Notes: generated by a model from the sequence alone, not told the origin. Positions 7,823 to 16,493 are shown, numbered from the stretch's first letter. The stretch: DNA of 64,000 nucleotides from Senegalimassilia sp003474385 (GCF_003474385.1 NZ_QUCY01000005.1:1-64000), one strand, 5' to 3'. Numbers and translations are program-made.

Positions 7823-8809
7823 ATGGGCATCACCGACAAGCAGTACCCGCTGAACGTATATCGTCTCATCCTTATGACGGCGGCCGCGGTTTGGGGCCTG
7901 GGCTTCGTGATCGGTAAAGGCGCCATCGGCACCGTGGGCGCCACCTGGTTTACCGCCATCCGCTTCCTTGGAGCGGGCGTTGTGCTGGTCATTCTCTTGT
8001 TTCCCCACCTCAAGCGCAACTTCTGCCGCAAAACGTTGAAGGCGGGCCTGATCATCGGCATGGCCACGTTCGTCGGCTTCTGGACGCAGTTTCTGGGCCT
8101 GGGCCTGACCACGCCATCGAAAAACGCCTTTTTGAGTGCGTGCTATTGCTTGACCGTGCCGTTTATCTGGTGGGTGGTCTCCCGTCGCCGTCCGCCTGCG
8201 AAAACCCTTATCGCGGCAGCTATCTGCACCGTCGGCATCGGGCTGGTGTCGCTGACCGAGGGCTTCTCCATCAGCTTAGGAGACGGCGTGAGCATCGCCT
8301 CAGCGTTTCTCTACGGCGGCGAGATCGTGATCATCGGCCTGGTCATGCGCGACAATGACGTCCTGACCATCACGGTCGTCCAGCAGTTCACCGCCGGGAT
8401 CCTGGCCCTGCTGCTCGCCCTGGTCACGCAGCCTATGCCCACTATGGCGCAGGTCGCCACGCCCGAGTTCATCGGCGCCATGACCTACGTGGCCATGCTC
8501 TCGGCGGCCTTCGGCGCTGTGGCGCAGAACATGGCGCAGGCCAACCTGTCCCCCTCCGAGGCCGGCCTGCTCTGCTCGCTCGAAAGCGTGTTCTGCGCGC
8601 TGTTCAGCGTGGCGTTCTTCGGCGAGGTGCTCACGGCCCGCATGGCGGTGGGCTTCGCGTTCATCTTCGCCGCCATCGTGGCAACCCAGCTTGGCGACAA
8701 GGGCGGCGAAGCTGCCGTGGCCGACTCCGCAGCCGGTGTATCTTCGAGCGGCGAAAGCCCCGCATCGGGAAAGCCCGCCAAGCGAAACCGCGGCCGAATA
8801 GCCCGCTGA
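7823..8809 (+). CDS. EamA/DMT-family transporter
   Basis: 328 residues with about ten hydrophobic helices and the two EamA repeats of the drug/metabolite transporter superfamily. The first begins AAAVWGLGFVIGKGAIG; the second is near residues 165-290. The C-terminal 35 residues are hydrophilic, ending in a basic KPAKRNRGRIAR. AGGAG precedes the ATG. Inner-membrane exporter or permease; substrate not predictable. Stands alone. Confidence 0.88.
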   Translation: MGITDKQYPLNVYRLILMTAAAVWGLGFVIGKGAIGTVGATWFTAIRFLGAGVVLVILLFPHLKRNFCRKTLKAGLIIGMATFVGFWTQFLGLGLTTPSKNAFLSACYCLTVPFIWWVVSRRRPPAKTLIAAAICTVGIGLVSLTEGFSISLGDGVSIASAFLYGGEIVIIGLVMRDNDVLTITVVQQFTAGILALLLALVTQPMPTMAQVATPEFIGAMTYVAMLSAAFGAVAQNMAQANLSPSEAGLLCSLESVFCALFSVAFFGEVLTARMAVGFAFIFAAIVATQLGDKGGEAAVADSAAGVSSSGESPASGKPAKRNRGRIAR

Positions 8810-9005
8810 GCTGCGTGTTCGGACCTACTGGGGCTAGCTGGCGAAAACAGTGAGACTGCTGCAATGCCCGCAGGTCAGTCCGCCCTTACCCAACCGATGC
8901 CATTTCATCCCCGCGCCGCCGCCAAACACGCCTACCCCAAACCCCCGACATTAAGTCCACCGCAGGCAACACCTTGTTTCCCGCTCGTTTCGCCGGCTTC
9001 CGGGC

Positions 9006-9011
9006 TATAAT
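9006..9011 (+). promoter_or_regulatory. TATAAT -10 box before the dimethylargininase-like gene
   Basis: A consensus -10 hexamer about 97 bp upstream of the ATG. No convincing -35 at the right distance. The rest of 8810-9107 holds no gene that I can see. Confidence 0.4.
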
Positions 9012-9107
9012 GCCCAAGGAAGCAGCTATCTTATATCCCTACGAACGTGCCGCGCGACAAGCAGCTGCAATGCGCGCCGGCAACCATGCACCCAAGGAGA
9101 GAGAAGC

Positions 9108-9884
9108 ATGACGAAGTTCAACCATGTCATCATCCGCCGCCCTGGTAAGTCGCTGTGCGACGGCATCACCAGCGCACCCGAGCTGGGCCAGCCCATCTAC
9201 GAGTGCGCCATCGAGGAGCACTACGACTACGAGCATGCCCTCGAGCAGTGCGGCGTCGACGTCACCGTCCTGCCTGCACTCGAGCAGTTCCCGGACAGCT
9301 GCTTCGTCGAGGACCCGGCCGTCATCACCCGCTGCGGCGCCATCATCACCAACCCCGGCGCTGCCAGTCGCAACGGTGAAAAGGACGAGATCGAACCCGT
9401 GGTCCGTCGCTTCTTCGACGACGAGCACGTCAAGCACATCGTCGCCCCCGGCACCCTTGACGGCGGCGACGTCATGATGGTGGGCGACCACTTCTACGTG
9501 GGCCGCTCCGCCCGCACCAACGAAGAGGGCATCCGCCAGTTCTGCGAGATCCTGGCCGGTTGGGGCCTGGAGGGCTCCGAGGTCCCGCTGGAGGAGGTCC
9601 TGCACCTCAAGACCGGCGTGAACTACATCGAGGACAACAACATGCTGGTGTCCGGCGAGTTCATCGACAAGCCCGACTTCGCCAAGTACAACAAGGTGAT
9701 CGTGCCCGAGGACGAGGCCTACGGCGCGAACTGCATCTGGGTCAACGGCACCGTCATCGTGGCCGAGGGCTATCCCACCGTGCTCAAGGCCGTCCAGGAC
9801 CTGGGCTACAAGACGCTGGTGGTGGACACCTCCGAGTACCGCAAGATCGACGGCGGCCTGTCCTGCCTCAGCCTGCGCTTCTAG
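9108..9884 (+). CDS. Dimethylarginine dimethylaminohydrolase-like amidinotransferase-fold hydrolase
   Basis: 258 residues with the pentein fold of DDAH and arginine deiminase. FPDSCFVEDPAV contains the substrate-binding Asp and Glu. LDGGDVMMVGDHFYVG is the second conserved block. His 166 (HLKTGVNYI) and the C-terminal nucleophile Cys 253 (DGGLSCLSLRF) are present. The product would be citrulline plus an amine from methylated arginine, or from free arginine; the length fits DDAH better than classical ArcA. GGAGAGAGAAGC precedes the ATG. Stands alone, without arcB or arcC. Confidence 0.88.
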   Translation: MTKFNHVIIRRPGKSLCDGITSAPELGQPIYECAIEEHYDYEHALEQCGVDVTVLPALEQFPDSCFVEDPAVITRCGAIITNPGAASRNGEKDEIEPVVRRFFDDEHVKHIVAPGTLDGGDVMMVGDHFYVGRSARTNEEGIRQFCEILAGWGLEGSEVPLEEVLHLKTGVNYIEDNNMLVSGEFIDKPDFAKYNKVIVPEDEAYGANCIWVNGTVIVAEGYPTVLKAVQDLGYKTLVVDTSEYRKIDGGLSCLSLRF

Positions 9885-9902
9885 CACACGCTTAAAACGC
9901 GC

Positions 9903-9934
9903 GGTCCCGCAAAGCCCAAGCGCTTCGCGGGACC
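9903..9934. terminator. Hairpin after the dimethylargininase-like gene
   Basis: GGTCCCGC/GCGGGACC arms with an inner AAGC/GCTT pairing, starting 18 bp after the stop codon. No T-run, so a weak or Rho-assisted end. Confidence 0.45.
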
Positions 9935-10006
9935 GGCGACAGAAAGGCCCGCGGGCACTTGGGAAACCGAACGACCCTGCGAACCTTTCCCTGTTCGTGA
10001 AACAGA

Positions 10007-10015
10007 ACAAGTTCG
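10007..10015 (+). repeat. Left target-site duplication (ACAAGTTCG)
   Basis: The same nine bases recur at 11353-11361, directly flanking the insertion sequence. Nine bases is a normal duplication length for the IS256 family. Confidence 0.85.
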
Positions 10016-11352
10016 GGTTATAGGACAAATAGTGTGTCCAGTTTTGGGCGTTGACGCAGGTCAACGCCCATTTTTTATTGAATAAGTCAAATAAATCGAC
10101 TTTTCCGCTCGGACAAAAAGTGCGTCTGTCGATTGGTGAATATGCAGGTCATGCCCGGAAAATCACGGTAAAAAGTCACCGATTTGCGGAGGTCGCCGTG
10201 AATAACAAGAAATGCCCGGCTTGCGGATGCGAAATGAAGAGAAACGGGCGCACGGGATCCGGCGCGCAGCGCTGGCGCTGCCGTGCGTGCGGGGCGAGCT
10301 CGACCCACGCCAACGACTCCGCCGCCAGGGACCTCCGATCCTTCGTCGGATGGCTGCTGCCGAAGGACACCCAGCTCGATATGCCGGGTCAGGGCCGGAC
10401 CTTCAGGCGCAAGACGTCGCGGTTCTGGGGGATCTGGCCCATGCCCGAGGTCGTCGACGAGATTCATCGCGTGGTGTTCGTCGACGGCATCTGGATCGCC
10501 CGCGACCTGGTCGTCCTCATCGCGTGCTCGGAGCCGCACGTTCTGTCTTGGCACCTCGCCCGCGCCGAGACGGCCTCGGCTTGGCGATCGCCGCTCTCGC
10601 GCATCGCGCCGCCTGACACGGTGGTCGCGGACGGCGGCTCCGGGTTCGCCTCGGCGGCGGCGAAGGAGTGGCCGGAGACTAAGGTTCAAAGGTGCACTTT
10701 CCACGCGTTTTGCCAGGTAAGGAGGAAGACGACAACGAGGCCGAAGCTGCAGGCGGGGAAGGAGCTGTACGCGCTGGCGAAGGAATTGCTGCATATCGAG
10801 ACCCTCCATCAAGCCGATTGGTGGGTCGAAAGGTACATGCAATGGTGCGAGTTCTGGGCGGACTTCCTCGAGGAGACGTCGATCGTCGACGGACGCAGGG
10901 TCTACGCGCATGGGAGAATCCGCGAGGCGAGGTCGGGGCTGACGCGCCTGGTGAACAAAGGCGTCTTGTTCACGTACCTTGGCCCGGGCTTGACGGCCGA
11001 AGGCCCGATGCCGGCGATGAACAACAGGATCGAGGGCGCCATCAACGCCCAGCTGAGGGCCGTTTTGAGGAACCATCGGGGGCTAAGCGCGCTCAAACGG
11101 GCGAAAGCCGTCTTCTGGTGGTGCTACCTGCACGTGGAGAGCCCGAAAAGCATGGCCGACACCTTGCGGGAGATGCCGACCGACGCCGATGTCGAAAGGC
11201 TGAGGGACGAATACGGGGTCAAGGCAGACGAGGTCGGCGCTCCGCAGAAATGGGGAGAGGGGCTTGTCTGGGACGAATTGCATCACGCGACAAGGTACCC
11301 GTACGCAACGGAGTGAATAAATGTTCCGGACACACTTTTTGTCCTATAAGCC
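10016..11352 (+). mobile_element. IS256-family insertion sequence, IS1249-like
   Basis: About 1,337 bp. The left end reads GGTTATAGGACAAATAGTG; the right end, on the complementary strand, reads GGCTTATAGGACAAAAAGTG. They agree over about 25 bases with two mismatches and one indel. A perfect 9-bp direct repeat flanks the element. It holds one complete transposase gene. It has landed in a GAAAGGCCCGCG...CGCGGGCCTTTC inverted repeat downstream of the 9108 gene and split it. Structurally intact and perhaps recent. Confidence 0.9.
10198..11316 (+). CDS. IS256-group transposase (IS1249-like)
   Basis: 372 residues. An N-terminal zinc finger (CPACGCEMKRNG..RCRACG) precedes an HTH-like region. The DDE catalytic core follows: Asp in VVFVDGIW, Asp in TVVADGGSGF, and Glu in NNRIEGAINAQL. 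VQRCTFHAFCQV is the family's C-x2-H block. The GTG start at 10198 has GGAGG six bases upstream; an upstream in-frame TTG at 10051 lies within the terminal repeat region and would add non-homologous residues. No frameshift is seen, so the enzyme is probably functional. Confidence 0.9.
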   Translation: MNNKKCPACGCEMKRNGRTGSGAQRWRCRACGASSTHANDSAARDLRSFVGWLLPKDTQLDMPGQGRTFRRKTSRFWGIWPMPEVVDEIHRVVFVDGIWIARDLVVLIACSEPHVLSWHLARAETASAWRSPLSRIAPPDTVVADGGSGFASAAAKEWPETKVQRCTFHAFCQVRRKTTTRPKLQAGKELYALAKELLHIETLHQADWWVERYMQWCEFWADFLEETSIVDGRRVYAHGRIREARSGLTRLVNKGVLFTYLGPGLTAEGPMPAMNNRIEGAINAQLRAVLRNHRGLSALKRAKAVFWWCYLHVESPKSMADTLREMPTDADVERLRDEYGVKADEVGAPQKWGEGLVWDELHHATRYPYATE

Positions 11353-11361
11353 ACAAGTTCG
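11353..11361 (+). repeat. Right target-site duplication (ACAAGTTCG)
   Basis: Identical to 10007-10015; see the insertion sequence. Confidence 0.85.
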
Positions 11362-11400
11362 CGGGCCTTTCCCGTTCGTGAAACCGCGCCGCAAAACAAG

Positions 11401-11434
11401 AAAATCCCGATTCCGTACTCGGAATCGGGATTTT
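11401..11434. terminator. Bidirectional intrinsic terminator
   Basis: A perfect 15-bp stem (11401-11415 with 11420-11434) around a 4-base loop. It starts AAAATCCCGATTCCG, so either strand ends in a T-run. It closes the minus-strand winged-helix gene at 11518 and isolates it from the insertion sequence. Confidence 0.85.
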
Positions 11435-11517
11435 CGCTTTCAAGGGCGCAGGACCATCGCGAATCCTGCTCTATTTGGAGCTGCGTCGTACCGTGCCCGG
11501 TCTGTCAGAACTCGACC

Positions 11518-11850
11518 TTACCCGGCGATCGCGTGCAGCTGCTCGCCTTTCGCCTCCGGCGTGGGCACGTGGTAGGTGTTGCTCAGGCGCATGCCGTTTT
11601 CCGCATAGCGGGCAACCGAGATGATGAAGCCCTCCTTGCGCAGGCGCAGGATGGCGCGGTCGACGGTCTTCAGGCTGACCTGCAGCGCTTCGGCGATGTC
11701 GCGCTTGGACTCGGAGCAACCCGCCACGCCGTACGAGGCGATAAAGCCCAGGATAAGCAGCTGCGAGTTCGTCAGCGTGCGCTTGCCGTCCGCAAGCGTG
11801 ATGTCGTCATCGATCTCGGTCGTGGTCTCAGCGGTCATCTCAGTCATCAT
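11518..11850 (-). CDS. Small winged-helix DNA-binding protein under riboswitch control
   Basis: 110 residues. An acidic, Thr-rich N-terminus (TAETTTEIDDD) is followed by a winged helix: LTNSQLLILGFIAS, then DIAEALQVSLKTVDRAILRLRKEGFI. The start ATG at 11850 follows AGAAGGAC; upstream in-frame codons fall inside the leader. A paralogue with the same domain is encoded at 20306-20584. The leader contains a GEMM-type cyclic-di-GMP riboswitch and a terminator, so expression probably follows that second messenger. Role unknown; a local regulator is the safe reading. A hairpin at 11893-11916 lies between the terminator and the start. Confidence 0.8.
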   Translation of the reverse strand: MMTEMTAETTTEIDDDITLADGKRTLTNSQLLILGFIASYGVAGCSESKRDIAEALQVSLKTVDRAILRLRKEGFIISVARYAENGMRLSNTYHVPTPEAKGEQLHAIAG

Positions 11851-11948
11851 AGTCCTTCTCCATAGGTTCGCGTTCCAATGCTTATGACCCCCGCTCGCCT
11901 TCAACGCAAGGCGAGCAAAATCTGCAAGCTGAACTGGAGAAACAAAAA

Positions 11949-11997
11949 GCAGCCAGCTGCAGTAGCTCCCCGGAAGGGAAACTGTGCAACTGGCTGC
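11949..11997 (-). terminator. Intrinsic terminator of the riboswitch
   Basis: Read on the minus strand, GCAGCCAG and the following TTGCACAGT pair with ACTGCA and CTGGCTGC, and TTTTT follows (complement of 11944-11948). The 5' arm is also the 3' part of the aptamer, so aptamer folding and terminator folding exclude each other. This predicts an ON switch: bound ligand holds the 5' arm and allows read-through. Confidence 0.85.
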
Positions 11998-12045
11998 CAT
12001 TTCAGGCCCTATAGCTTTGCGTCATCACCTTTCGATGATTTTGCC
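11986..12045 (-). promoter_or_regulatory. Cyclic-di-GMP-I (GEMM) riboswitch aptamer
   Basis: On the minus strand this 60-base segment has the GEMM-I layout. GGCAAAA opens it. ATCATC-GAAA-GGTGAT forms the first hairpin with its GAAA tetraloop. The conserved junction GACGCAAAGC follows, then the short second hairpin containing GGGCCTGAAATGG, and GCAGCCAGTTGC closes the element by pairing TTGC with the opening GCAA. The second hairpin is shorter than usual. Ligand type is inferred; GEMM relatives that bind cyclic GMP-AMP exist. Confidence 0.88.
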
Positions 12046-12052
12046 GACATGA

Positions 12053-12081
12053 AAAATATCACGCGGAAAACCGTATGTCAA
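12053..12081 (-). promoter_or_regulatory. Strong promoter of the riboswitch-winged-helix transcript
   Basis: Minus-strand TTGACA (12081-12076), 17-bp spacer, TATTTT (12058-12053). The predicted start near 12046 coincides with the first base of the aptamer, which independently supports the riboswitch call. Confidence 0.85.
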
Positions 12082-12562
12082 GGGTGTCCGCCCCTCCCCA
12101 TGGCAGGCCCCCTACCACCGGTTGCAACGACTCCCCCAAAGGCGATGCAAGCGCACGAAAACAATCTCCCGATAGCCAAGAAACGCCACGTCAGCATGCT
12201 TTTCTGCGCAAAGCAAGCACAATGCGGCGAGGGGAGATCCCCAGCCCAAATCAGACATTCCGGCATCCCTACAACTCCCCGGTGTCGCGCCCTCGCACCC
12301 CTCGTCCCCCGCCCCTTCTTACCGTGCACACCCACACTTTTCGCAATCTGTGGATACCGCCTTCGCCCACGTCCACGCAGCTGTATTAACTCTGGATTAA
12401 TTTCCGTCAATGCCGCGTTTATGCAGCTTGGCACGTTATAACTTGCGATAACCTATCTGCTTAGCATTTGGTAGGCGTTCGGCCACCTGCGGGTGCTGCG
12501 ATCAACCGTTGAGCAGCATCTTCAAAGAAGATCACGTTCGCATAGTAGGTCAGGAGTCACAC
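12082..12562. other. Divergent intergenic region, no gene seen
   Basis: About 480 bp, more AT-rich towards 12350-12470. TTGGCA (12428-12433) and TATAAC (12437-12442) are promoter-like but not correctly spaced. A small ATCTTC/GAAGAT hairpin lies near 12520. AGGAG precedes the ATG at 12563. No conserved leader RNA was recognised on the plus strand. Confidence 0.5.
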
Positions 12563-13978
12563 ATGAGAGACATACGCGTCAGCGACATCACGATGAGGGA
12601 GGCCATCGCCTCCAAGGCGCTTTCCCTATCCTTCAAGGAAAAGCTGGAAATCGTGAAGATCCTAGACCGTATCGGCGTGGGCTCCATCGAGGTCGAGGGC
12701 ATCGAGTCCTCCAAGGTAGACAGCTTGCGAATCAAGTCGATCGCCTCTCTGGTGAAGAACAGCACGCTTGCCGTGCCGGTGAAGATGGACGACGACAGCA
12801 TCCAGGCCGCTTGGAACGCCGCGAAGGGCGCGAAGCACGTCCGCCTGCAGGTGGAAGCGGCCGTCAGCCCCTCCTGCATGGAGTACATCCAGCGCAAGAA
12901 GGCCGACACGCTGATCGCCGATGCCGCCGAGGCGGTGGCGAAGTGCGCCCAACTCACCGACGACGTCGAGTTCGTGGCCATCGATGCCACCCGCACCGAC
13001 GTGGCCTACCTTGCCCGCGTCATCGACGCCGTGGTCGCCGCCGGCGCCAAGACGGTCACCGTCTGCGACGCGGCCGGCTCCATGCTCCCCGAGGAGTTCG
13101 CCCAGTTCATCGCCGATCTGTGCCAAGCAGCGCCCCAGCTCAAGGATATCGACCTGGGCATCTCGTGCTGCAATAACCTTAATATGGCCGACGCCTGCGC
13201 CGTGGCCGGCGTCATGGCCGGCGCCTCCATCGTCAAGGCCACGTCCTACCCCATGGGCGTCGTCGCGCTCGACAACGTGGCCCGCATCCTTGCAGCCAAG
13301 GCCGACGCCCTGGGCGCCCAGAGCAAGGTGCGCGTGACCGAGCTCAAGCGCGCCATGAACCAGATCTCCCGCCTGTGCTGCGACGACCGCTCCAAGGCAT
13401 CCCTGTTCACCGGCGCCGTCTCCGAGGCCGTCGAGGGCGTGGTACTCACCGCCGGGGACGACCAGGCCACCGTCATGCAGTACGTCGAGCGCCTGGGCTA
13501 CAGCCTCTCCGACGAGGACGCCGAGGCGGTGTTCGAGGCCTTCAAGAAGATCGCCGCCAGCAAGGAGCGCGTGAGCGCCACCGAGTTGGACGCCATCGTG
13601 GCCTCCGCCGCGCTGCAGGTGCCCCCCACCTACACCCTGGACGGTTACGTCATCAACTCCGGTCTGAGCTTCAAGGCCACCTCGCACATCTCGCTGCGCA
13701 AGAACGGCGAGCTCATCGAGGCCGTGTCCCTGGGCGACGGCCCCATCGACTCCTCGTTCAAGTCCATCGAATCGGTGGTCGGCAAGCACTACGAGCTTGA
13801 CGACTTCAGCATCCAGGCCGTCACCGAGGGCCGCGAGGCCATGGGCGAGTCGGTCGTGAAGCTGATCGCCGACGGCAAGGTGTATTCCGGCCGCGGCATC
13901 TCCACCGACATCGTCGAGTCCAGCATCCGCGCGTACATCAACGCGCTCAACAAGATCGCCTACGAGGAGCAGAACTAA
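12563..13978 (+). CDS. LeuA/DRE-TIM-type protein with altered metal site
   Basis: 471 residues with the layout of 2-isopropylmalate synthase. An N-terminal TIM barrel starts DITMREA, where active enzymes have DTTLRDG. A C-terminal LeuA-type dimer or regulatory domain (LDGYVINSGLSFKATSH onward, about residue 360 to the end) follows. The metal-binding H-x-H-N-D block is replaced by SCCNN at 201-205, and the G-x-G-E-R motif by a TSYPMG segment. Condensation by the usual mechanism is therefore doubtful. AGGAG precedes the ATG; an upstream in-frame start at 12509 lacks support. The stop overlaps the next gene (TAATG), implying a shared task. Function unknown. Confidence 0.8.
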   Translation: MRDIRVSDITMREAIASKALSLSFKEKLEIVKILDRIGVGSIEVEGIESSKVDSLRIKSIASLVKNSTLAVPVKMDDDSIQAAWNAAKGAKHVRLQVEAAVSPSCMEYIQRKKADTLIADAAEAVAKCAQLTDDVEFVAIDATRTDVAYLARVIDAVVAAGAKTVTVCDAAGSMLPEEFAQFIADLCQAAPQLKDIDLGISCCNNLNMADACAVAGVMAGASIVKATSYPMGVVALDNVARILAAKADALGAQSKVRVTELKRAMNQISRLCCDDRSKASLFTGAVSEAVEGVVLTAGDDQATVMQYVERLGYSLSDEDAEAVFEAFKKIAASKERVSATELDAIVASAALQVPPTYTLDGYVINSGLSFKATSHISLRKNGELIEAVSLGDGPIDSSFKSIESVVGKHYELDDFSIQAVTEGREAMGESVVKLIADGKVYSGRGISTDIVESSIRAYINALNKIAYEEQN

Positions 13979-16470
13979 TGAAGCTTTCCTTTTCCACCCG
14001 CGGCTGGGCCGATCACTCCTGGGACGAGCTCGTAAGCACCGCCCTTGAGATGGATTTCTCGGGCATCGAGATCCACAACCCCATCACCAACGCGGCGTTC
14101 ACCGGCAAGGGCGGCCCGCTTGACCGCTACAACACGCAGGCAACGGCCCGCGCCCTGCGCGACAAGGGCCTTTCCATCCCCGCGTTCGACTCTTCGGTCG
14201 ACATCTCAGCGGGCGAACAACAGGTTCAGGACGCCAAGGACCTCATCGACCTGGCTCAGGCCGCCAGCGTGGGCATGGTCTGCGTGGTCGTCCAGCACGA
14301 TGACGAGGACGCCATCCACGCCGCGCTCTCCCAGCTGGTCCCCTACGCCGAGGAGCACGGCGTGGTGCTGCTGATCGAATCCAGCGGCATCTTCTCCAGC
14401 ACCTCGCGCCTGACCGACATCATGGACCGCTACGCCAGCGACTACCTGGGCGCCCTGTGGGACGTCCACAACGTCTACCGCGTGGGCGGCGAAAGCCCGG
14501 CGACCACCATCAAGAACCTGGGCGCCTACGTCAAGCACGTGCACATGCGCGACTCTGACGACGACGGCTCCTTCAACCTGGTGGGCGAAGGCACCCTGCC
14601 CATCGACGAGGTGGTGCGGGCGCTGTCCTCCATCGACTACGACGGCTTCGTGTCGCTTGAGTGGGACCCCGCGTGGATGGCAGACCTCACCGACATGGAG
14701 GTCATCTTCCCCCACTACGTCAACTACATGGAGCAGTTCGAGGACACCCGCGGCAAGCGCCGCACGCTCTACCTCAACCACGACGGCACCGGCGAGTACG
14801 TGTGGAAGAAGGACGAGCTCATCGACCTGACCTTCCCGCAGGTGCTCGACAAGATGGTCGAGTGCTTCCCCGACCAGTACTGCTTCAAGTACACCACGCT
14901 GGACTACACCCGCACCTACGAGGAGTTCCGCGACGACGTGGACACGTTCGCCCGCGCGCTCGTGTCGATGGGCGTCAAGCCCGGCAGCAAGGTAGCCGTC
15001 TGGGCCACCAACGTGCCCGCGTGGTACATCGCCTTCTGGGCCACCACCAAGATCGGCGCCGTGTTGGTCACGGTGAACACCGCCTACAAGATCCACGAGG
15101 CCGAGTACCTGCTGCGCCAGTCCGACACGCATACCCTGGTCATGATTGACAGCGCCCTGGACTCCAACTATGCCCAGATCATCAACCAGCTGTGCCCCGA
15201 GATCGCCGAGGCCAAGCCCGGCGAGCAGCTGCACTGCAAGCGCCTGCCGTTTTTGCGCAACGTCATCACCGTCGGCTTCGAGATGCCCGGCTGCCTGACC
15301 TTCGAACAGGCCATGGAGCGCGCCGAGCTCGTGCCGCTTGAGAAGATCCAGCGCATGGCCGCAGACGTCCGCCCCGATGACGTGTGCAACATGCAGTACA
15401 CCTCGGGCACCACGGGCTTCCCGAAGGGCGTCATGCTCACGCACCGCAACGTCGTCAACGACGGCAAGTGCATCGGCGACCGCATGGGCCTGTCCACGGC
15501 GGACCGCTTCATGATCCACGTGCCCATGTTCCACTGCTTCGGCATGACGCTGTCCATGACGTCATCCATGACCCACGGCGCCACCATGTGCCCCATGCCC
15601 TACTTCAGCGCCATGGCCTCGCTGCACTGCATCACGCAGGAGAAGATCACCGCGTTCAACGGCGTGCCCACCATGTTCATCGCCATGTTCAACCATGCCG
15701 ATTACCGCAAGACCGACTTCAGCCACATGCGCACCGGCATCATGGCCGGCGCCGGCTGCCCGCCCGAGCTCATGAAGCGCGCCGCGCAGCCCGACGAGAT
15801 GAACATGACCGGCATCGTGTCGGTGTACGGCCAGACCGAATCGGCCCCGGGCTCCACCATGAGCGCCTGGACCGACCCGCTTGACACGCGCACCGAGACC
15901 GTGGGCTACGCGTTCCCGCACGTACAGTGCAAGATCATCGACCCGGAAACCGGCGAGGAGCTGCCCAACGGCGAAATCGGCGAGTTCTGCTCGCGCGGCT
16001 ACAACATCATGAAGGGCTACTACAAGATGCCCGACGCCACCTTCAAAACGGTTGACGAGAACGGGTGGCTGCACTCCGGCGACCTGCTCATGCGCGACGA
16101 CCGCGGCTGCTTCGTGGCAACCGGCCGCCTGAAGGACATGATCATCCGCGGCGGCGAGAACGTCTACCCGAAGGAGATTGAGGACTTCGTCATCACGCAC
16201 CCCAAGGTCAGCGACTGCCAGGTCATCGGCGTGCCCGACGTGAAATACGGCGAGGAGGCCATGGCCTGCATCATCCTCAAGGACGGCGAGACCATGACCG
16301 AGCCCGAGATCCGCGAGTTCATGAAGAGCAACATCGCGCGTCACAAGGTGCCCCGCTACATCAAGTTCGTGGAGTCCTACCCCATGAACGCCGCCGGCAA
16401 GATCCTCAAGTACAAGATGAGGGAAGCCGCCGTCGAGGAGCTGGGGCTTCAGGACCTGGTGAAGAAGTAG
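13978..16470 (+). CDS. Fusion: sugar-isomerase-type TIM barrel plus acyl-CoA ligase
   Basis: 830 residues in two parts. Residues 1-260 form an AP-endonuclease-2/xylose-isomerase-like TIM barrel with plausible metal ligands in IESS (133-136), WDVHN (161-165), HVHMRD (187-192) and LEWDP (227-231). Residues 280-830 form an AMP-dependent acyl-CoA synthetase: YTSGTTGFPKG (474-484), YGQTE, GEFCSRGYNIMKGYY, WLHSGDLL, GRLKDMIIRGGENVYP and the C-terminal catalytic Lys in NAAGKILK. No stop or frameshift separates them. It is coupled to the LeuA-like gene. The ligase should activate a carboxylic acid with CoA; the substrate is unknown. Confidence 0.85.
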   Translation: MKLSFSTRGWADHSWDELVSTALEMDFSGIEIHNPITNAAFTGKGGPLDRYNTQATARALRDKGLSIPAFDSSVDISAGEQQVQDAKDLIDLAQAASVGMVCVVVQHDDEDAIHAALSQLVPYAEEHGVVLLIESSGIFSSTSRLTDIMDRYASDYLGALWDVHNVYRVGGESPATTIKNLGAYVKHVHMRDSDDDGSFNLVGEGTLPIDEVVRALSSIDYDGFVSLEWDPAWMADLTDMEVIFPHYVNYMEQFEDTRGKRRTLYLNHDGTGEYVWKKDELIDLTFPQVLDKMVECFPDQYCFKYTTLDYTRTYEEFRDDVDTFARALVSMGVKPGSKVAVWATNVPAWYIAFWATTKIGAVLVTVNTAYKIHEAEYLLRQSDTHTLVMIDSALDSNYAQIINQLCPEIAEAKPGEQLHCKRLPFLRNVITVGFEMPGCLTFEQAMERAELVPLEKIQRMAADVRPDDVCNMQYTSGTTGFPKGVMLTHRNVVNDGKCIGDRMGLSTADRFMIHVPMFHCFGMTLSMTSSMTHGATMCPMPYFSAMASLHCITQEKITAFNGVPTMFIAMFNHADYRKTDFSHMRTGIMAGAGCPPELMKRAAQPDEMNMTGIVSVYGQTESAPGSTMSAWTDPLDTRTETVGYAFPHVQCKIIDPETGEELPNGEIGEFCSRGYNIMKGYYKMPDATFKTVDENGWLHSGDLLMRDDRGCFVATGRLKDMIIRGGENVYPKEIEDFVITHPKVSDCQVIGVPDVKYGEEAMACIILKDGETMTEPEIREFMKSNIARHKVPRYIKFVESYPMNAAGKILKYKMREAAVEELGLQDLVKK

Positions 16471-16493
16471 CAGCTTCCATACACCGATATTTC

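Noticed and set aside
10018..11349. IS ends placed at TTATAGGAC with no target duplication
   Set aside because: Extending by two and three bases gives ends beginning GG and exposes a perfect 9-bp duplication, which fits the family better.
14206..15534. A 442-codon minus-strand open frame within the ligase fusion gene
   Set aside because: Antisense shadow with no recognisable domain or ribosome binding site.
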